Positions 39,709 through 52,929 of a stretch of 64,000 nucleotides of DNA are shown here, piece after piece (positions within the stretch are counted from its first letter, which is position 1; the number at the start of each line of letters is the position of its first letter). The stretch is taken from assembly GCA_019802505.1 (NCBI GenBank), contig JAFMOC010000038.1:1124001-1188000 (forward strand). The letters run 5' to 3'. The translations under genes were made by a program, and so were the position numbers. Source of the stretch: Corydoras sp. C115 (Eukaryota; Chordata; Actinopteri; Siluriformes; Callichthyidae). The notes under the pieces are model-generated. The model was not told where the DNA came from. It made no database searches and saw only the letters and a program-made list of their open reading frames with translations.

Positions 39709-41186
39709 CTGACAGATAAATGAGATGGTCACGGATCACCGAGCCTGGCTACCTCCTAAAAAGTAAAAGGATCAATGACAACAAAAGGCCACAGTGAATG
39801 CTCTTTTAATGGAAACAGGCCCCTGTAGCGTGTGGTGTCCTCAGAGAAGCTGAAAGCCTGTGAAAACACCTAAGCATTGGAGTTGGATTGAGCTGAGAAT
39901 TTGGTAGGTTGAAATCTATATGATTTGAGACTTGAGAAATTGAGTTTTTGTTGATGAAAGAGAGAACACTAACATAAGTAGCGATGTGCATTTAAATCTC
40001 CTGGACATTTGTTCATTCAGATACTAAGGGACCATCTTGCAATATGGCCTGCAGACCTTTTTTTTTCTCCTAGCATCATTTCTTAGGTAGTGTAAACACC
40101 CACCCCCAATGTCATTAGTTCACTGAGTAATTAAGCCACTATGGAGAACAGGTGCACCGAGAACAGTGTGACAATAATTAAAGAGAAAAGCCTCCTACAG
40201 ACTGAAAGCCTTTCTGTGTACATTTCCTGGCTGTTTAATTGATTTGCTGTTTGTTTACTTGTTCTGTGATTTGATTTCGCAATGGACAGGCTTTGTCCCA
40301 TTAATAAAAATAATTCCAGTGAGTGCAATGTTAAGTTCACCAAAAGCTTTCTTGTTTGGGATGAATGCTAAACAGTGCTGCATACATTTTCCTGTAATTA
40401 TTTATTTGAACAAACATGAATTACACACAATAATTATGTTGACATATGATGAGCAATTTTGAAGCACATACATAAGCATCATGCGCACTGAACCATTTTT
40501 TAAAAAGTATTTTAAAATTCTAACATGACACATGCATTTTGTATCCAGCTGCCTTAACATGCAGAGATGAATTGTAATATAACAATGCATGAATAAGTGC
40601 AGAAATTATCAGACAATGACAATTACTAAAAATGACAAAACTCACACATTTTTTTAAATTTCCTTTTCTTCAAATTTTTACTATAAAGTACAACTTCTTA
40701 TCTTATATGGTATGTAAAAGCTGTGGTACAGGGAAGTTTTTATGTGTCCACCATTTATTTAAGAGCATTAACATTAAGACCCTCCACAATAATGTGTGTT
40801 AGTAAATTAGATCAGACCATATATCAGATCCCATGCAATCCAGATGGACCAGTTTCAGGCCAGTAACAACCCTGATAATAACATCTGCTACATCAAGCCA
40901 TGCTTGCTATAAAATGCTACTCCAATAATGTATGACTAACAAACTGTAGGAGTCTTTAAGCCTCTAGCTAAAGCTATTACCCTCCATTACAGGCAAACAG
41001 TGTCCATGTAATCTATTTAAAAATAGAAATAAAAATATGAAATATTCATTCATTTACATTTCAAAAACACAAGTATTTTTAAAACAACAAAAACTTTTAT
41101 TTTTAAATTAATTATTTTAAGAAACACTGAATATTTCAGGAAATTGTATTGAAATTAGGGTTAAGATTATTAATGGGAAGAATTAG

Positions 41187-41189
<3 letters not shown>

Positions 41190-41248
<59 letters not shown>
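41190..41248. repeat. (TA)n
   Basis: About 29 TA units in the intron. Confidence 0.95.
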
Positions 41249-41252
<4 letters not shown>

Positions 41253-43059
41253 TATAAATACATACATTTTTATTTGCACACAAGTGTACGGAAGATCAAA
41301 ATGTTTGTTGATTATTCCTTTACTGAAAAATAATCAATTTCTCAATTTGCAGATTTGGGAAACATGGTTAATATATCCATTACATTTTTATAGTAAAGTA
41401 TTCACATTTACTAAGAACTATTTCTTCACTCGTGCAACCAATATCTCATTAATTGCATTAAACACTTAAGAAAATATGTAACTATGCTTATGTATAGGTG
41501 TGAACTTGCAGACATTTGAAGATTAGTGGTTTTAACAGTTGTGTTTGCAAACTTTGGCATGAGACTATAACATAACCCTATGTCACTGAATCAGCTTTAA
41601 AAAAGCTTAATGCTCTTTATACATACAGTACTGGGGAATTTCTCTAGTCATCTCCTGTGCTAGGATTTACCAGAAATGACCACAGAGTTCAGGCTGATAT
41701 ATCCATTAAAGACCCTGGCCTACATCTTTAAGAGCTTTAAATACTGCTATAAGATTGGAAGAACAGTAAGGTTTCTGTAGCTTGTGCCTAAAAGTTTGGA
41801 ATTTGTGATCCCAAATCGGTTACTGTTGTACCATTCATTAATTTTAGAATTTCTGTACAAAAGTTGAACTTTTGCCTAAAGCTTCCTCCCAAAACAGGGT
41901 TGACAAATCTAACAATTTGCCCTTTGTTCTTTTGAAGTATATCAAAATGTCAGGCTCTCACTTTGCTGAAGCAAGCGACAGGGCAACCAGCAATTGCGCT
42001 CTGACATGCATTCCATCATTGAGTTGCAGCTACTCACCAGGCAACAATGCTGTTTTTCTGGCAGGCCTTGGATTTAATTCAGATGAGTGCTAATGAAAGA
42101 GGTCCATGTGAAGACACAGCTGATGCCTTGGTTGTGATTAAAGGAAAAACTATGCTATTGGCCCCAATTTATTTGATCAATAAAATACCCTTGGATACCA
42201 TTATCTAGTTCCTGCTACCTACTGCTCAGAGTAAAGAATGGAAAATTCAACAACATAAATTATATAACAAACAAACATGTCTTTCTCAAACATGTCTTTC
42301 TCATCAAATAAATGATTTGAAATCATTTAGACTTTTTTATAATTACAAGACAAAATAAAGTTAGTTAGACCGATTCAACTATTTTTTCGACTTATTAAAC
42401 ACTCATTAGTGTCTAAATTCCATTTCTGCACATTTAGAGAGAAATGTACTAAAATTGATGATTTAAATGGATAAGTATCTTGAAATGAGCTCAGACAGTT
42501 TGATCAGGCATGGAGGATTATTTTTTATAACTCATGAAGGGGTCATTACCCAGGCTGATAAATTTATCAAGGTGAACTGCAGGCTCTCCTATTATTACCA
42601 ATCTTTAAAAATAACCAGGATTTATGCCTGCAGTCTTTAAGAAACTATGGTGGTCATTAGCCAACGACCTGTAATCATCAATCTAACTGACACAACAGAA
42701 AAGGTGGCCAATTTGACCAAAGATGTATATGAAAAGATATATTGTAGCAAATAGATGACAAGGATTAACCCACAATTGTGTTTAAGTCAGAAATTAAAGT
42801 ATTATGTTCAATATGCTTGGCGGTTACTTCTAAGTTATTTGCAAAAGGTTAATAAAAGATGCATTGTAGGGAGAACTGGTGCGGTGTTGAGGAAAGGTTC
42901 AGTCTTTGTGTGTTTTACGGAAGATGTACTTTAGGAAGATGTACTAAACTAATCAGTAAGTTACAAGCACTTACTAAATAAAAATAAATTATACATGGAG
43001 AAAATTGTAAATTTTGCAAGGTAGCAGTTTAAACAGGATATTTTCTTGTATGCAAAATG

Positions 43060-43062
<3 letters not shown>

Positions 43063-43111
<49 letters not shown>
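43063..43111. repeat. (AAT)n
   Basis: About 16 AAT units. Confidence 0.95.
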
Positions 43112-44092
43112 CAAAGTACTATTTAGAGTTTCAATTTAAACCTTTCTATGAAAAATGCAATGATTTGGTGTGAAGTTTTTATGTAGACTTTACACTTCTT
43201 TGCTTCCCCCCCCCTTTAGGCACATATAGCATTTAGCATATAGCATTTTTCCAGGTGAGAGTAAACAAGCTTAAACCAGTAAAACAAAAACCAGTGTTGA
43301 ATACAAATATCTGCGCAGATTTCCATTATACAAGGATACTGTGTTATATTACTTACCTGTTTTGATAAAACCACAGCTTTAGTAATAGAAGCAAAAGCAA
43401 GCAAATGTAAGCTTTAAATATAACTACTTTTCCATGCAACTTGTCCCCAAGTGCGCACACACACACACACACTTAATACTATAGTGTATACCTATAGGGC
43501 AAGGCAAATTCCCATATCAGAGATAAGCATGGCTGCCAAGCCATGCTAACAGCATTTAGTTTAAATGGAAAGCCATCTGCAATAGTAAAGAAGTCAAAAT
43601 GCTATACAGGGCTGGGGGACAGAAGGAAACAAATATCAATGGTATTAGAAAACACTTCCCATTCCATCAGCCTGTGAAAAGCCTAGTAGGGAATTCGTGT
43701 TTTTGGCAAATTATATTTTTTTTTTCATATCTACACTAAGGGATAAAAGGAAAGGGGATTTGGAATAATTGTTTGTCAGTTTGGAAAATCGTATCCATTA
43801 TCTCTCCCTGCTGAGCCATTTTAAAAGGGGGATTTAATGCCACTTACAGTGAATATCTCTGTTTGTTGCACAGAGTGGCAGACATCATGTCAAGGTAAAA
43901 CCGAGCCATAACAGGTAATATAACAAGGTCTGAAGTTGTGTCGCCATGGTACACACCCGGGGAGCATAGCAGGGGTAAATCCAGTACCATCAGCATCATA
44001 GCTATGGCCTGGCAGATAAACGCAAGCATATCATTTGTAACTCCTTTATAAAAATAATATAGAAATAAATAAATAAATAAATAAATAAAAAA

Positions 44093-44395
44093 GGGCAGCA
44101 CGGTGGCTTAGTGGTTAGCACGTTCGCCTCTCAGCGCTAGGGATTCCCGGTTCGAATCCCCATCTGGGTGGAGTTTCCATGTTCTCCCCATGTCTGCGTG
44201 CGTTTCCTCTGGGTCTTCCAGTTTCGTCCCACAGTCCAAAAACATGGTCAATTGAGTTCTCCAAATTGCCCCATATAGAGTGTGTTTGTATGCGTGTCTG
44301 TGTCCAAAAACATGGATCAAGTCAATTGAGTTCTCCAAATTGCCCCATATAGAGTGTGTTTGTTTGCGTGTCTGTGTGTGTGAGTGATAAATGTA
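44093..44395 (+). mobile_element. tRNA-derived SINE with internal duplication
   Basis: Head ggcagcacggtggcttagtg preceded by an (AAAT)n run (44061-44089). Units 44234-44301 and 44302-44376 are tandem copies of the core segment starting gtccaaaaacatgg; the first lacks about 6 bp present in the second. The tail with the genomic aatg repeats is missing. Confidence 0.82.
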
Positions 44396-45080
44396 TGATG
44401 AAAAGAATTTAGACCATATATAGTTACATATTCACATACACTATAAAAAATAGCCTGGTGCTAGCCTGAATAATTAACATAAATTAACACTTAAATAAAA
44501 CAAAGTGCATAGCCACCCACATTTAAGCTGCTAGTCTAATAATTATCTAGAGTATACCTACAAGCAGCAGCTGTTTAAGATATATAATTACAGATTGTTG
44601 CTTAAATAGTATTTAAGCCCTTTTTATTCTCCAGAAGGACCACGGCTGACTGAATATTTTGGGAGATAAAACGGTGACCAAAAAAATGACACCGAACAGA
44701 AGCATTTGGACCTAATAGCGAGGGTACCTGACAATGGAAGTGTTTACTGGTTTCTATTAGTAAAAATATGGCTCGACAGATTTGACATAATTAAACTCCT
44801 TTGGCCTGCAAAATGTCCATGCATGATTTTTTTACAATTCCGCTTTGAGGTGAATTGGCACTGATTGCAAACCATCAACATAGTGACTGACCTAAACTGT
44901 GCTTTTCTCTGAATGGGCACAGATTTTCACAGGCACACTCCAAAGTCCTCTGAAAACCCTTTCTATTCAAGTGGAGGCTATGGAGAAGGGAGACTATCAC
45001 ATACATGGATTTGGAATGTAATGGCCAAAGAGCTCATTTAGAAAATCAGGTGTTTGACAGTATTTCCACTAAACAAAAAC

Positions 45081-46075
45081 ATAAATGCAACACAAAGAGA
45101 GCAAAGGTCTAAGACTTATATATGCAAAAGGATTTTTCTTGCAAATATCGTTCACAAATTTGTCTACATCTGTGTTAGTAAGCACTTCTATTTTGCTGAG
45201 ATAATCCATTTGCCTCAAAAGTGTGAAATATCAAAATGCTGATTAGACAGTATTATGCACAGGTGTGCAATAGGCTGTCCACAAAAATCACTCTAAAATC
45301 TGCACTTTACTTTAACTGTTTCAAAAGGCTTGAAGGGGTCAGCAAACCAGTCAGTATCTGATGTAACCAGCATTTGAATCACACAGTGCAACACATCTTC
45401 ATATGGAGTTGACCATAATATACACCAATGAATGTGAGATTTTGCCCACTGAAGTCAGTTATGACAACAAACTGCATTCAGGGGGAGGCTCCAATAAGGA
45501 CGATAAGCATGCAACAAATTTGTGCAGAAATTCTCTGGCTATGCAAATTGATTGTTGCAGCAGCTGTCTCTGGCTGGTCTCAGCCAATCTTGGAAGTAAC
45601 GATGCCACGTATGGCTATACGTGGTCTGTGGTTGTGATGCCAGTTAGATGTACCGCAAATTCTATGAAACACCATAGTAGACGGCTCATGAAAAATGACC
45701 ATTAAAGTCATGGACAGCAGATCTGGTGGAAACTTTCTGGTGGTTAGTATGTTAACTGTAAGTCTGTGACATCTGTGGCATTGTGGTGAGTAATAAACCT
45801 GCAAATTGTAGAGTGTCATTTTATTATGGCCAGCCTAATGCACTCTTTGCAACAGTCATGCTGTCTAATCAGCATTTTGACATGCTACACCTGTGAGGAG
45901 AATTAATTATCTCAGCAAAAAAAGTGCTCACTAACACGGATACACATTTGTGAACAATATTTGAGGGGAAAAAGGACTTTTGTGTACAAAGAAAAAAAAA
46001 TAGATCTTGTATCTTTGAGTTTAGCTCATGAAAAATGGGAACAAGGAATAATAAAACATAAGTGTTGTGTTTATA
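45081..46075 (-). mobile_element. Tc1/mariner-type transposon, internally deleted
   Basis: Long imperfect terminal inverted repeats: the left end ataaatgcaacac... and the right end ...gtgttgtgtttatat pair over roughly 150 bp, including attatctcagcaaaa and aacacagat/aacacggat segments. The interior keeps pieces of a transposase reading frame in minus orientation: its 3' end near 45350-45410 and its 5' part near 45540-45770, with the middle deleted. The frame is not intact, so the element cannot make its own transposase. Superfamily assignment is from my recognition of a widespread teleost element. Confidence 0.72.
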
Positions 46076-46092
46076 TATTTTTAAAATACATT

Positions 46093-46432
46093 TTCATTCA
46101 TTATCTTCCACTTTATCCTATATTAGGGTTGCGGGGGGGGGGGGTTCCCCATGCCCATCCAGGGGAGAACGTTTCGGGCGCTGGGCAGATATACCCAGGA
46201 CAGGGCGCCAATCTATCGCTGGGCACACACACAGACACACTCTATATGGGGCAATTTGGAGAACTCAATTGACTTGATCCATGTTTTTGGACTGTGGGAG
46301 GAAACCGGAGAACCCAGAGGAAACCCACATGGACACGGGAGAACATGGAAACTCCACCCAGATGGGGATTCGAACCGGGAATCCCTAGTGCTGAGAGGCG
46401 AATGTGCTAACCACTAAACCACTGTGCCGCCC
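46093..46432 (-). mobile_element. tRNA-derived SINE, near full length
   Basis: Minus orientation, from the tail (tcattcattatcttccactt) to the head (ccactgtgccgcc). It contains a G9-10 run near 46132-46143. It sits about 20 bp beyond the end of the Tc1-type element. Confidence 0.85.
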
Positions 46433-49400
46433 TATTTCTTAAATACAATTGAATTATATTATATATAAACATAAACACCACATCCTTTACTTTTTAGTTT
46501 ATGAAATAACAAATTTTGTGTGTATGTATATATTATTCTTTTAGTGTAATGTTAAGCAATTTCACTGAAAGGTGTCATTCTTAGAAGCCTTTATGAATTA
46601 TCCTTTGCAGTAGTGCATACAATATACAACTGTACATACACACACAGCAGCATACCTACATATTGACACTGTTTATTGTTATGAAGGCAAATTAAGCTTA
46701 AATCCAACTATTTCATTTAACATACAACTTTCCTGCTTTTTCTCTCCTTAGCATCACATTATATCTCCACTGACAATTACCCACCACATCCTCACACCCA
46801 AACCCCCACCCTCAACATTCTCTCTCACCCGTTATTGAGGACAATACCACATGACCTTAATGTTCACTCCTGGCTGCCCTCGGGTGAGTGCTGTTATTGC
46901 TTGGTTAGCTCAGTACTTGCTCGGCGACATTTAGGAAGAGACACAGTGAGCTAGAGGCAGCCTTGTAGCCGACCCGCTATGTTTCAATAAATGTTTCATG
47001 GACGCTTCATTTACATGGGACCAGGCTCACTGCATCATGTCAACTCCCATCTCTCATCCTCTGTTTTCTAGTTAGCTTCTGTGCCTAGGGTGCTTATCTC
47101 TGCCAAGTGTTTTTCATAATTATAAATACCTCATATGCTTTATTAATACAGATGATAGTAGGAAAAATGTGTTGGTTTTAGTAAGACTGTAGCAATGTTG
47201 AACTATGAAATAAATGAATTTCAATGAAAGGAGCTATGGCATTACAGCCATTAAGCGTTTAAATGACCTTTGTAGATTCTGTATTCTTTGCTGTATTAAT
47301 AGAGTGGTTCACTTAAAATGGAGATAATTCGCAAACCTGATTATCTACGTTGCCCAGCATGATTGTACAAAATTATAAAACTGGTATCTTACATTAACAA
47401 CACTGCCCGGCCATTTACGGAGAATAATAAGGATAAGTCTCCCACTGAGCCTTGGTCTTCTAGTGGTCTCTCTTTTGACCCACACTGTACACATTAAAGT
47501 GCAGGTTGGGTATCCAACCGATTGAAACAGGTGGCTGTGATAACACACTATTTTCTTTATTATACATGTTCTACTAGGAGGGAATAAATAAGTCTAATAC
47601 AAACCAAACACAGTAATATATGCAGTAAAATAAGAAAATATTCATTTCATAATAAAATTCTAGCCAAAGGGACATACTTTCAACACCTACCTGCAGTTAT
47701 GCAACAATTTAAATATGGTAATGCATGAGACGACCATTTCCTTGTCATTCTACCAGAACTCTTTCCTTTAACCATAAAGTCACACTTTTTATGCACTTCG
47801 AATTTGTTACAATTCAATATGATCTGAAACGCAACAAACACTCTAAAATTTGTGAAGTGAGATCAATAACAAGCAGACAGCAAAAGAAGGAAACTTTTCT
47901 TACAGAGTTGCTATTCATTTATTCTTTCTTCAGTCTGGCTTTGTGTTTACATAACAAAATTCATGACAGGAGATCAATGTGGGAGTATAGCATGTGCATT
48001 AAAAGCAACAACGTAATTTTTTTTTATTTTTTATGATTTGCTCATTTTGTAAATAGATTTACCTAATTAATTTTGCAGAAGATAAAACAGTTGATGCCAT
48101 GCCATTGCAGGGTAGATTTAGATTTTATCTTCAAATCACCAATCTTGCATGTCTTCGAATTGTATTAGGTTTCAGATGAAATATACACAGACTTAAGGAG
48201 AACATGCTAACTTCACCTATAAAGGACTAAAAGCTGCTATGGCTCTACCCATTAAACTGTCTACGCAGGCTTTTTCTTTTACTTTTTAAAATGATTACAA
48301 ACTAATTATTAAAATGCTGCATCAACCTAATTACAGGGTACAACAATTGCATTAAGAGCCCACAAACATGAAGGATTTCTGGTTCATGTCAGCAGGAGGC
48401 ACCGAATTCAAAAAAAAAAAAAAAAAGTCTTCTATCATCATTTTTATAACACTGGGGTCGAGTGGCTAACTGGAAATAGTGCTGGCAGGGGATTTCATAA
48501 TCACCCTCTCACCAGAGATCTAATCTCTTTATAGCAGCCATGTCAGATGTACAGAGGAAGAAACGACACAATCTGTGTACCTTCGTGGTGCTTGTGGGAG
48601 TGTAAAAAAGAATACAGGAAAGCCACTTGGCTGCAACACATTCTCCTCATTCATCAAAAATGACATCTTGCGTTCTGGTGGGGACCTGTAGCCATAATTT
48701 AATAACTGGGTTGGGACTCATGTCATGACAGAAGTGGCAAGAATTATTTTCTCCTTCAACAGCACAGCACATAACAGGAAGATGCAGTAAGGGGATAAAA
48801 ATATAAAGGTAGCGGCAAAAAAGATCATATGCATGGGTCAAATGGTGGACAATGTGTGTTTATAATAAGGCATAGGATATTAAAGGGCTGTAAAACAACA
48901 AGCCTAATGATGCAATGTTTCTTAATCCCTGTACAAGGGTCTTATTTCACAGCCCACTTTTGTTTTCTCATCTCTCACCTTTTGAGTCAGCTAGTAAATG
49001 GATTAATAATTACCCCATAAGGTGTGTTGAAGCAGAGCAATATAAAATAAAAGCCAAATATGACCTCTACAAAAATGAGCACAAGAAAACCCGCAACAGA
49101 TGGTATAGTGCCCACAGAACTCTGATATCTAGATTATTAAAACAGTTCAGGATTGTGTGAAAAAGAAGTCATTGAGACAGTCAAGGTCATCAGATGAAAT
49201 CAAATCCTGATTATCATAAAAGAACAACATCACAGAATATAAATTGCATCCATAAAGAATGAACTATTTATGATAGAATTCTCTGCTTGGTTGTAGCAGT
49301 AAGGGGTCTTCTTCAAGGACAAATGTGGCATTATTTGCGCATTATAAGGCTTATTTGTTTTCCCCAAAGAATTTCCAGCTGTCTGTCCGAGTAGACGTTT

Positions 49401-50287
49401 AGTTGTGAAAATCTGCAATTTCTATACTTTACTCATACGTTAAAAGGTTTGCCCTCGATTTTAGATCTATCTGTGCCATGATGGTAAACTTACATTGCAG
49501 ATACAAACAGGTTAACTTTAGCATGTTCACATAACCGACTACCAAGCATACAATGTATGTATCCGTGCAGAAATAATACTCATTTAAGGGTATGTGTAAT
49601 AATGCAGTAATAAAATATAATAAGGCCTTTTATTTCACTGTATTCATTTTAAATGTACTTAACATTTTAGTTACTAAGACTTTAACTTTTTCTTTTAAAT
49701 TATTAAAGGGTATCAAAGTAATCTCTAACATTTCAATGACCTACCTCACAGTCCCAAGCCTCACAGGAGATCTTTTTATTAATGTTTAGAATAGAAAACA
49801 TTTGTCCTTCAGATACACTCTCTTAGTTAAAGAGTAGATTGCAAATCCTACTTGGTCAGTCAAGCACAGCGATGACTTCCAGCAGGCAGTACAGCTGAAT
49901 TATATACATAGTGTTTTATATGAACGTTACAGGAGCTGTTTCCTCATGTTTTTATTCAAGTTAACACAATGACTGATTTAACGACTATGGCATTATTGGG
50001 ATCTTATTATTTTCTTCTTTTTAGTACTAATCTAAGGATACGTAGATACCATGACCTAAACATTGCTTATCCACAATATATCTTGTAATATTATCCGCCA
50101 AAAAAAAAAAAAAATAATAAAATAAAAAATAAAAAATAAATATATATAAAGAACAACAAGCAGGAAATACTGCACACTATATTACATAATTATAAGCAAA
50201 GCCACTAGGAATGTGACCATGGGCAAGGTTATGAAGACCCACACCACATATGCATGCAGAACACTTCCTACAAAATTGTTGTCTCAC

Positions 50288-50547
50288 CTGTGGAGCAAAG
50301 GCACTTGGCCGAACCATCTGGCCTGGAGTGGCAGGTGGAGTTGTTCAAGCAGGGGTTTCTTTGGACGGCACATGGGTCATAGGCCAGTGTGCAGAAGGGG
50401 CCGATGAAGAATGGAGGGCAGATGCAGGAAAACTTGCTATGGTGATCTAATTCTACACACTGGGCCCCATTAAAACAAGGAGATGAGGCACAGTCCTTCA
50501 CATCCTCACTACAATCAGGACCAGTCCAACCCTGTGCACATGAGCAC
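50288..50547 (-). CDS. eys: eys exon: two and a half EGF repeats
   Basis: 260 bp, the longest exon here; enters in phase 2 and leaves in phase 1 at ACAG|gtgaga. It encodes CSCAQGWTGPDC (end of an EGF), a full EGF starting VKDCASSPCFNGAQC and ending with two bulky residues in PPFFIGPFC, then the next EGF starting YDPCAVQRNPCLNNSTC and ending KCLCSTG. CASSPC fits the O-glucose consensus, and CLNNSTC fits both the O-fucose consensus and an N-glycosylation sequon. The exon stops three residues after the fifth cysteine, so the downstream exon must supply the rest of the C5-C6 loop. The intact next exon (34366-34537) supplies only T-N-C, while the dead exon at 39600-39708 would supply F-E-G-T-H-C, the normal length. 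Confidence 0.9.
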
Positions 50548-51892
50548 CTTAAAAGTAAAAGAAAAGTTTGCAGTTAATACAGTCAAAAACAGGACAATAG
50601 AACATAGACAAACAAATTTTACAACATAGCCATATACACTTAAGAAAAACAAGATGGTGACAGTAATATGTACAAAATTGCAACCAGTTATGGGAAGCTA
50701 ATTTGTTATAATTTTTATATTTGATTTCAGAATTAAGAAACTTTGTAAATGAGGCGAAAGAGATTTACAGGAAATTTACCATACTATACAGTACTATAAT
50801 ACTTCATAGACGCAAATGTATTTAAAAGCAGGTTAGTAGAATTTTGTTTTTCTGTGCAGAAACTAAAGTAGTATTAAACCTTTTTTTTAACTGCATAAAA
50901 ACTAGTTAATTGTATTACTGCACAATGTGTATCGACTTTTAATGTATATTAAGCCTGAACTCCCATGAAGCAACAATGGCAAGAAAAAAAACTCCCTGGT
51001 CTTATTGGTTTTTAAATAGGAAATCTTGTGATGTGTTTTTTTTTTGCACAACTGAACTGGACTGGCTGTTTAAACTAATAAATGTAGGTATTACTTTGCT
51101 TTTTCTAAAGCACAAGCGGTGGATCTTGTGGAAATGACCTGCTAAATGGCACGAGTGCTGTTTTTTCGTATGCAGTGGCGGTTTCATTACTCTGACTGCA
51201 TGCAGATTACTAGCTAATTAAGCCTGATGGACATGCTAGTAAATTTGCTGGGTTTTTTCCAACAGTTTGTGAAACAGCAAGGACAAAGTGAGTGGACAGA
51301 TGAATTGATTGATGTCGAACACCATGTTTGCTCATATTGCCATTTCCGAGACAGAAAGCTGGTTATCTATTCTGCAAGGTGATAACAGTTTGCTTTTACA
51401 GACTTTTAGGTGGAGGTTTGGATCATCAGTTGGATGAACATGTTCAGACTTTACAGTTTATACAAATAAAAATATTATATATTTTTTATACAAACGTTTT
51501 ATATAAATGTTTTAATTTTTGACATAATTTAAAATTAATTTCTAGCTAGGGGTCCAGGCTTTTGATTAACAGATTCTTAATTTTTTGCACTGATCAGGAA
51601 GATATGTTAGTTTCTTGTATTTCAAACAATATCTGTTATGAGTTGCTTATAAACTAAGTTTCTTTTGATGCGCTAAGACACTGATTTGATATTTGCTTGT
51701 GTAACTCATTCAGTTTGCTATCTGTTTTTAATGTGAAAGGCTATTGTGGGTTATATAACAATTGGCAGAATTTTAGCCTCTATTTGTTTGCTTTTTTGCT
51801 ACCTTGTCCATTTTTTATTGCCAGAAAGACTATAATGTCTAGTGGCCAGGAACTGAAAATGCCTTAGTTGGGGTAAAATAGAACACACTAAC

Positions 51893-52080
51893 TTAGTGTT
51901 TAGGATGCAGAACTATCAATCTAAAGGGTTGGGGGTTCCAATCCTAAAGTCCACCAATGGTTACCTGTGTGGGCCCATCAGCAAGGCACTTAACTCTCAT
52001 TGCTCTGGGGGTGATGTATAATGGCTGACCCTGTGGTCTGACTCTAACCATCAAGTTGGGTTGACTTGTTTTGGATACAG
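51893..52080 (+). mobile_element. Second tRNA-derived SINE family
   Basis: Contains gtttaggatgcagaactatc, gggttgggggttccaatcct, cagcaaggcacttaactctc and gtataatggctgaccctg in order, a pattern common in teleost tRNA-derived SINEs. Clearer than the copy at 20606. Confidence 0.65.
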
Positions 52081-52570
52081 GCATCTGCAAACTGACCTAA
52101 TCTAATGTAAAAATAATTTAGTTTCATTACTCAATCTGCTACAACAGCTTTATTTGGAGTCCAAATTTGATCAAAACATTGCATTCATAAATTGTGACCT
52201 GTAAGTATTTACCAGCTGGAGGTACTTCACTCAATGTCGAAGAAGTCCCACAGTTTAGGAATGCCACTCAATGAAGTTGGGTAACAAGCATAAGCCCTCA
52301 GCCATAAAGAGGTTCTCAAAGCAGTTAAGCAGACTAACAGGTTAATTACACCATTGGACAATGGAGTAGTGGAAAAGAAAGTAGGACAAAGTGAGGTTAA
52401 AGCACTGAACTGGGAAGTAAATGTGTGTGTGAGAAAGTGAGACAACAAGAAAGACAGGGAGAGAGAAAAAAGGAGAGGTGGTGTACTTGTGCTCCACTTG
52501 GCGGCAGTGAGCTCACAGCCCTGGCACTAATCCCTCTAACTCTTCCTACTTTCTCTATTGGTCTCCTTTG

Positions 52571-52598
52571 TTGTGTGTGTGTGTGTGTGTGTGTGTGT
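52571..52598. repeat. (GT)n
   Basis: About 14 GT units. Confidence 0.95.
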
Positions 52599-52807
52599 CA
52601 GTTCTACTAAGCCACAGATCCAAAACCTTCCCTTTGAATGTCATTAATTTATTCGTTTGTTTTACTCATCATCTGTCATCCATTACCTTTGCTTATCTAA
52701 GAACAGATCTCAGTACAAGTTTGCCTCATGTTATTAAAAGGTAAATTTTGACCATTACCCTATGCCTTCACTTGCCAATTTTTACAGAAACAATTAAGTC
52801 AACTTAC

Positions 52808-52929
52808 TTGTAGCCATTGAACAGGTTTGTGCAGATGCCGTTATTTTTACAAGGGTTGGACAAGCACTCATTCATCTCAAGCTCACAGAGTTCTCCCTCC
52901 CAGCCCTGGCCACAGATGCACTGGTAACT
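52808..52929 (-). CDS. eys: eys exon: EGF repeat junction
   Basis: 122 bp, entering in phase 0 after acceptor ttcag and leaving in phase 2 at donor AA|gtaagt. It reads SYQCICGQGWEGELC, completing the EGF begun in the upstream exon, then ELEMNECLSNPCKNN and GICTNLFNGYK, which opens the next EGF. CLSNPC fits the O-glucose consensus C1-x-S-x-P-C2. The two terminal bases AA pair with G from the next exon to give Lys, followed directly by CSCAQGW, so the repeat is completed without a gap. An upstream in-frame Met in the intron makes the reading frame look longer, but the acceptor and the EGF spacing define the exon. Confidence 0.9.

Larger units (their letters stand above)
50548..52807. other. Intron between EGF exons
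   Basis: Contains a tRNA-derived SINE remnant at 51893-52080 and a (GT)n tract at 52571-52598. The rest is unremarkable. Confidence 0.72.

Noticed and set aside
45403..45705. 100-codon plus-strand frame
   Set aside because: It lies inside the Tc1-type element, opposite to the remnant transposase frame.
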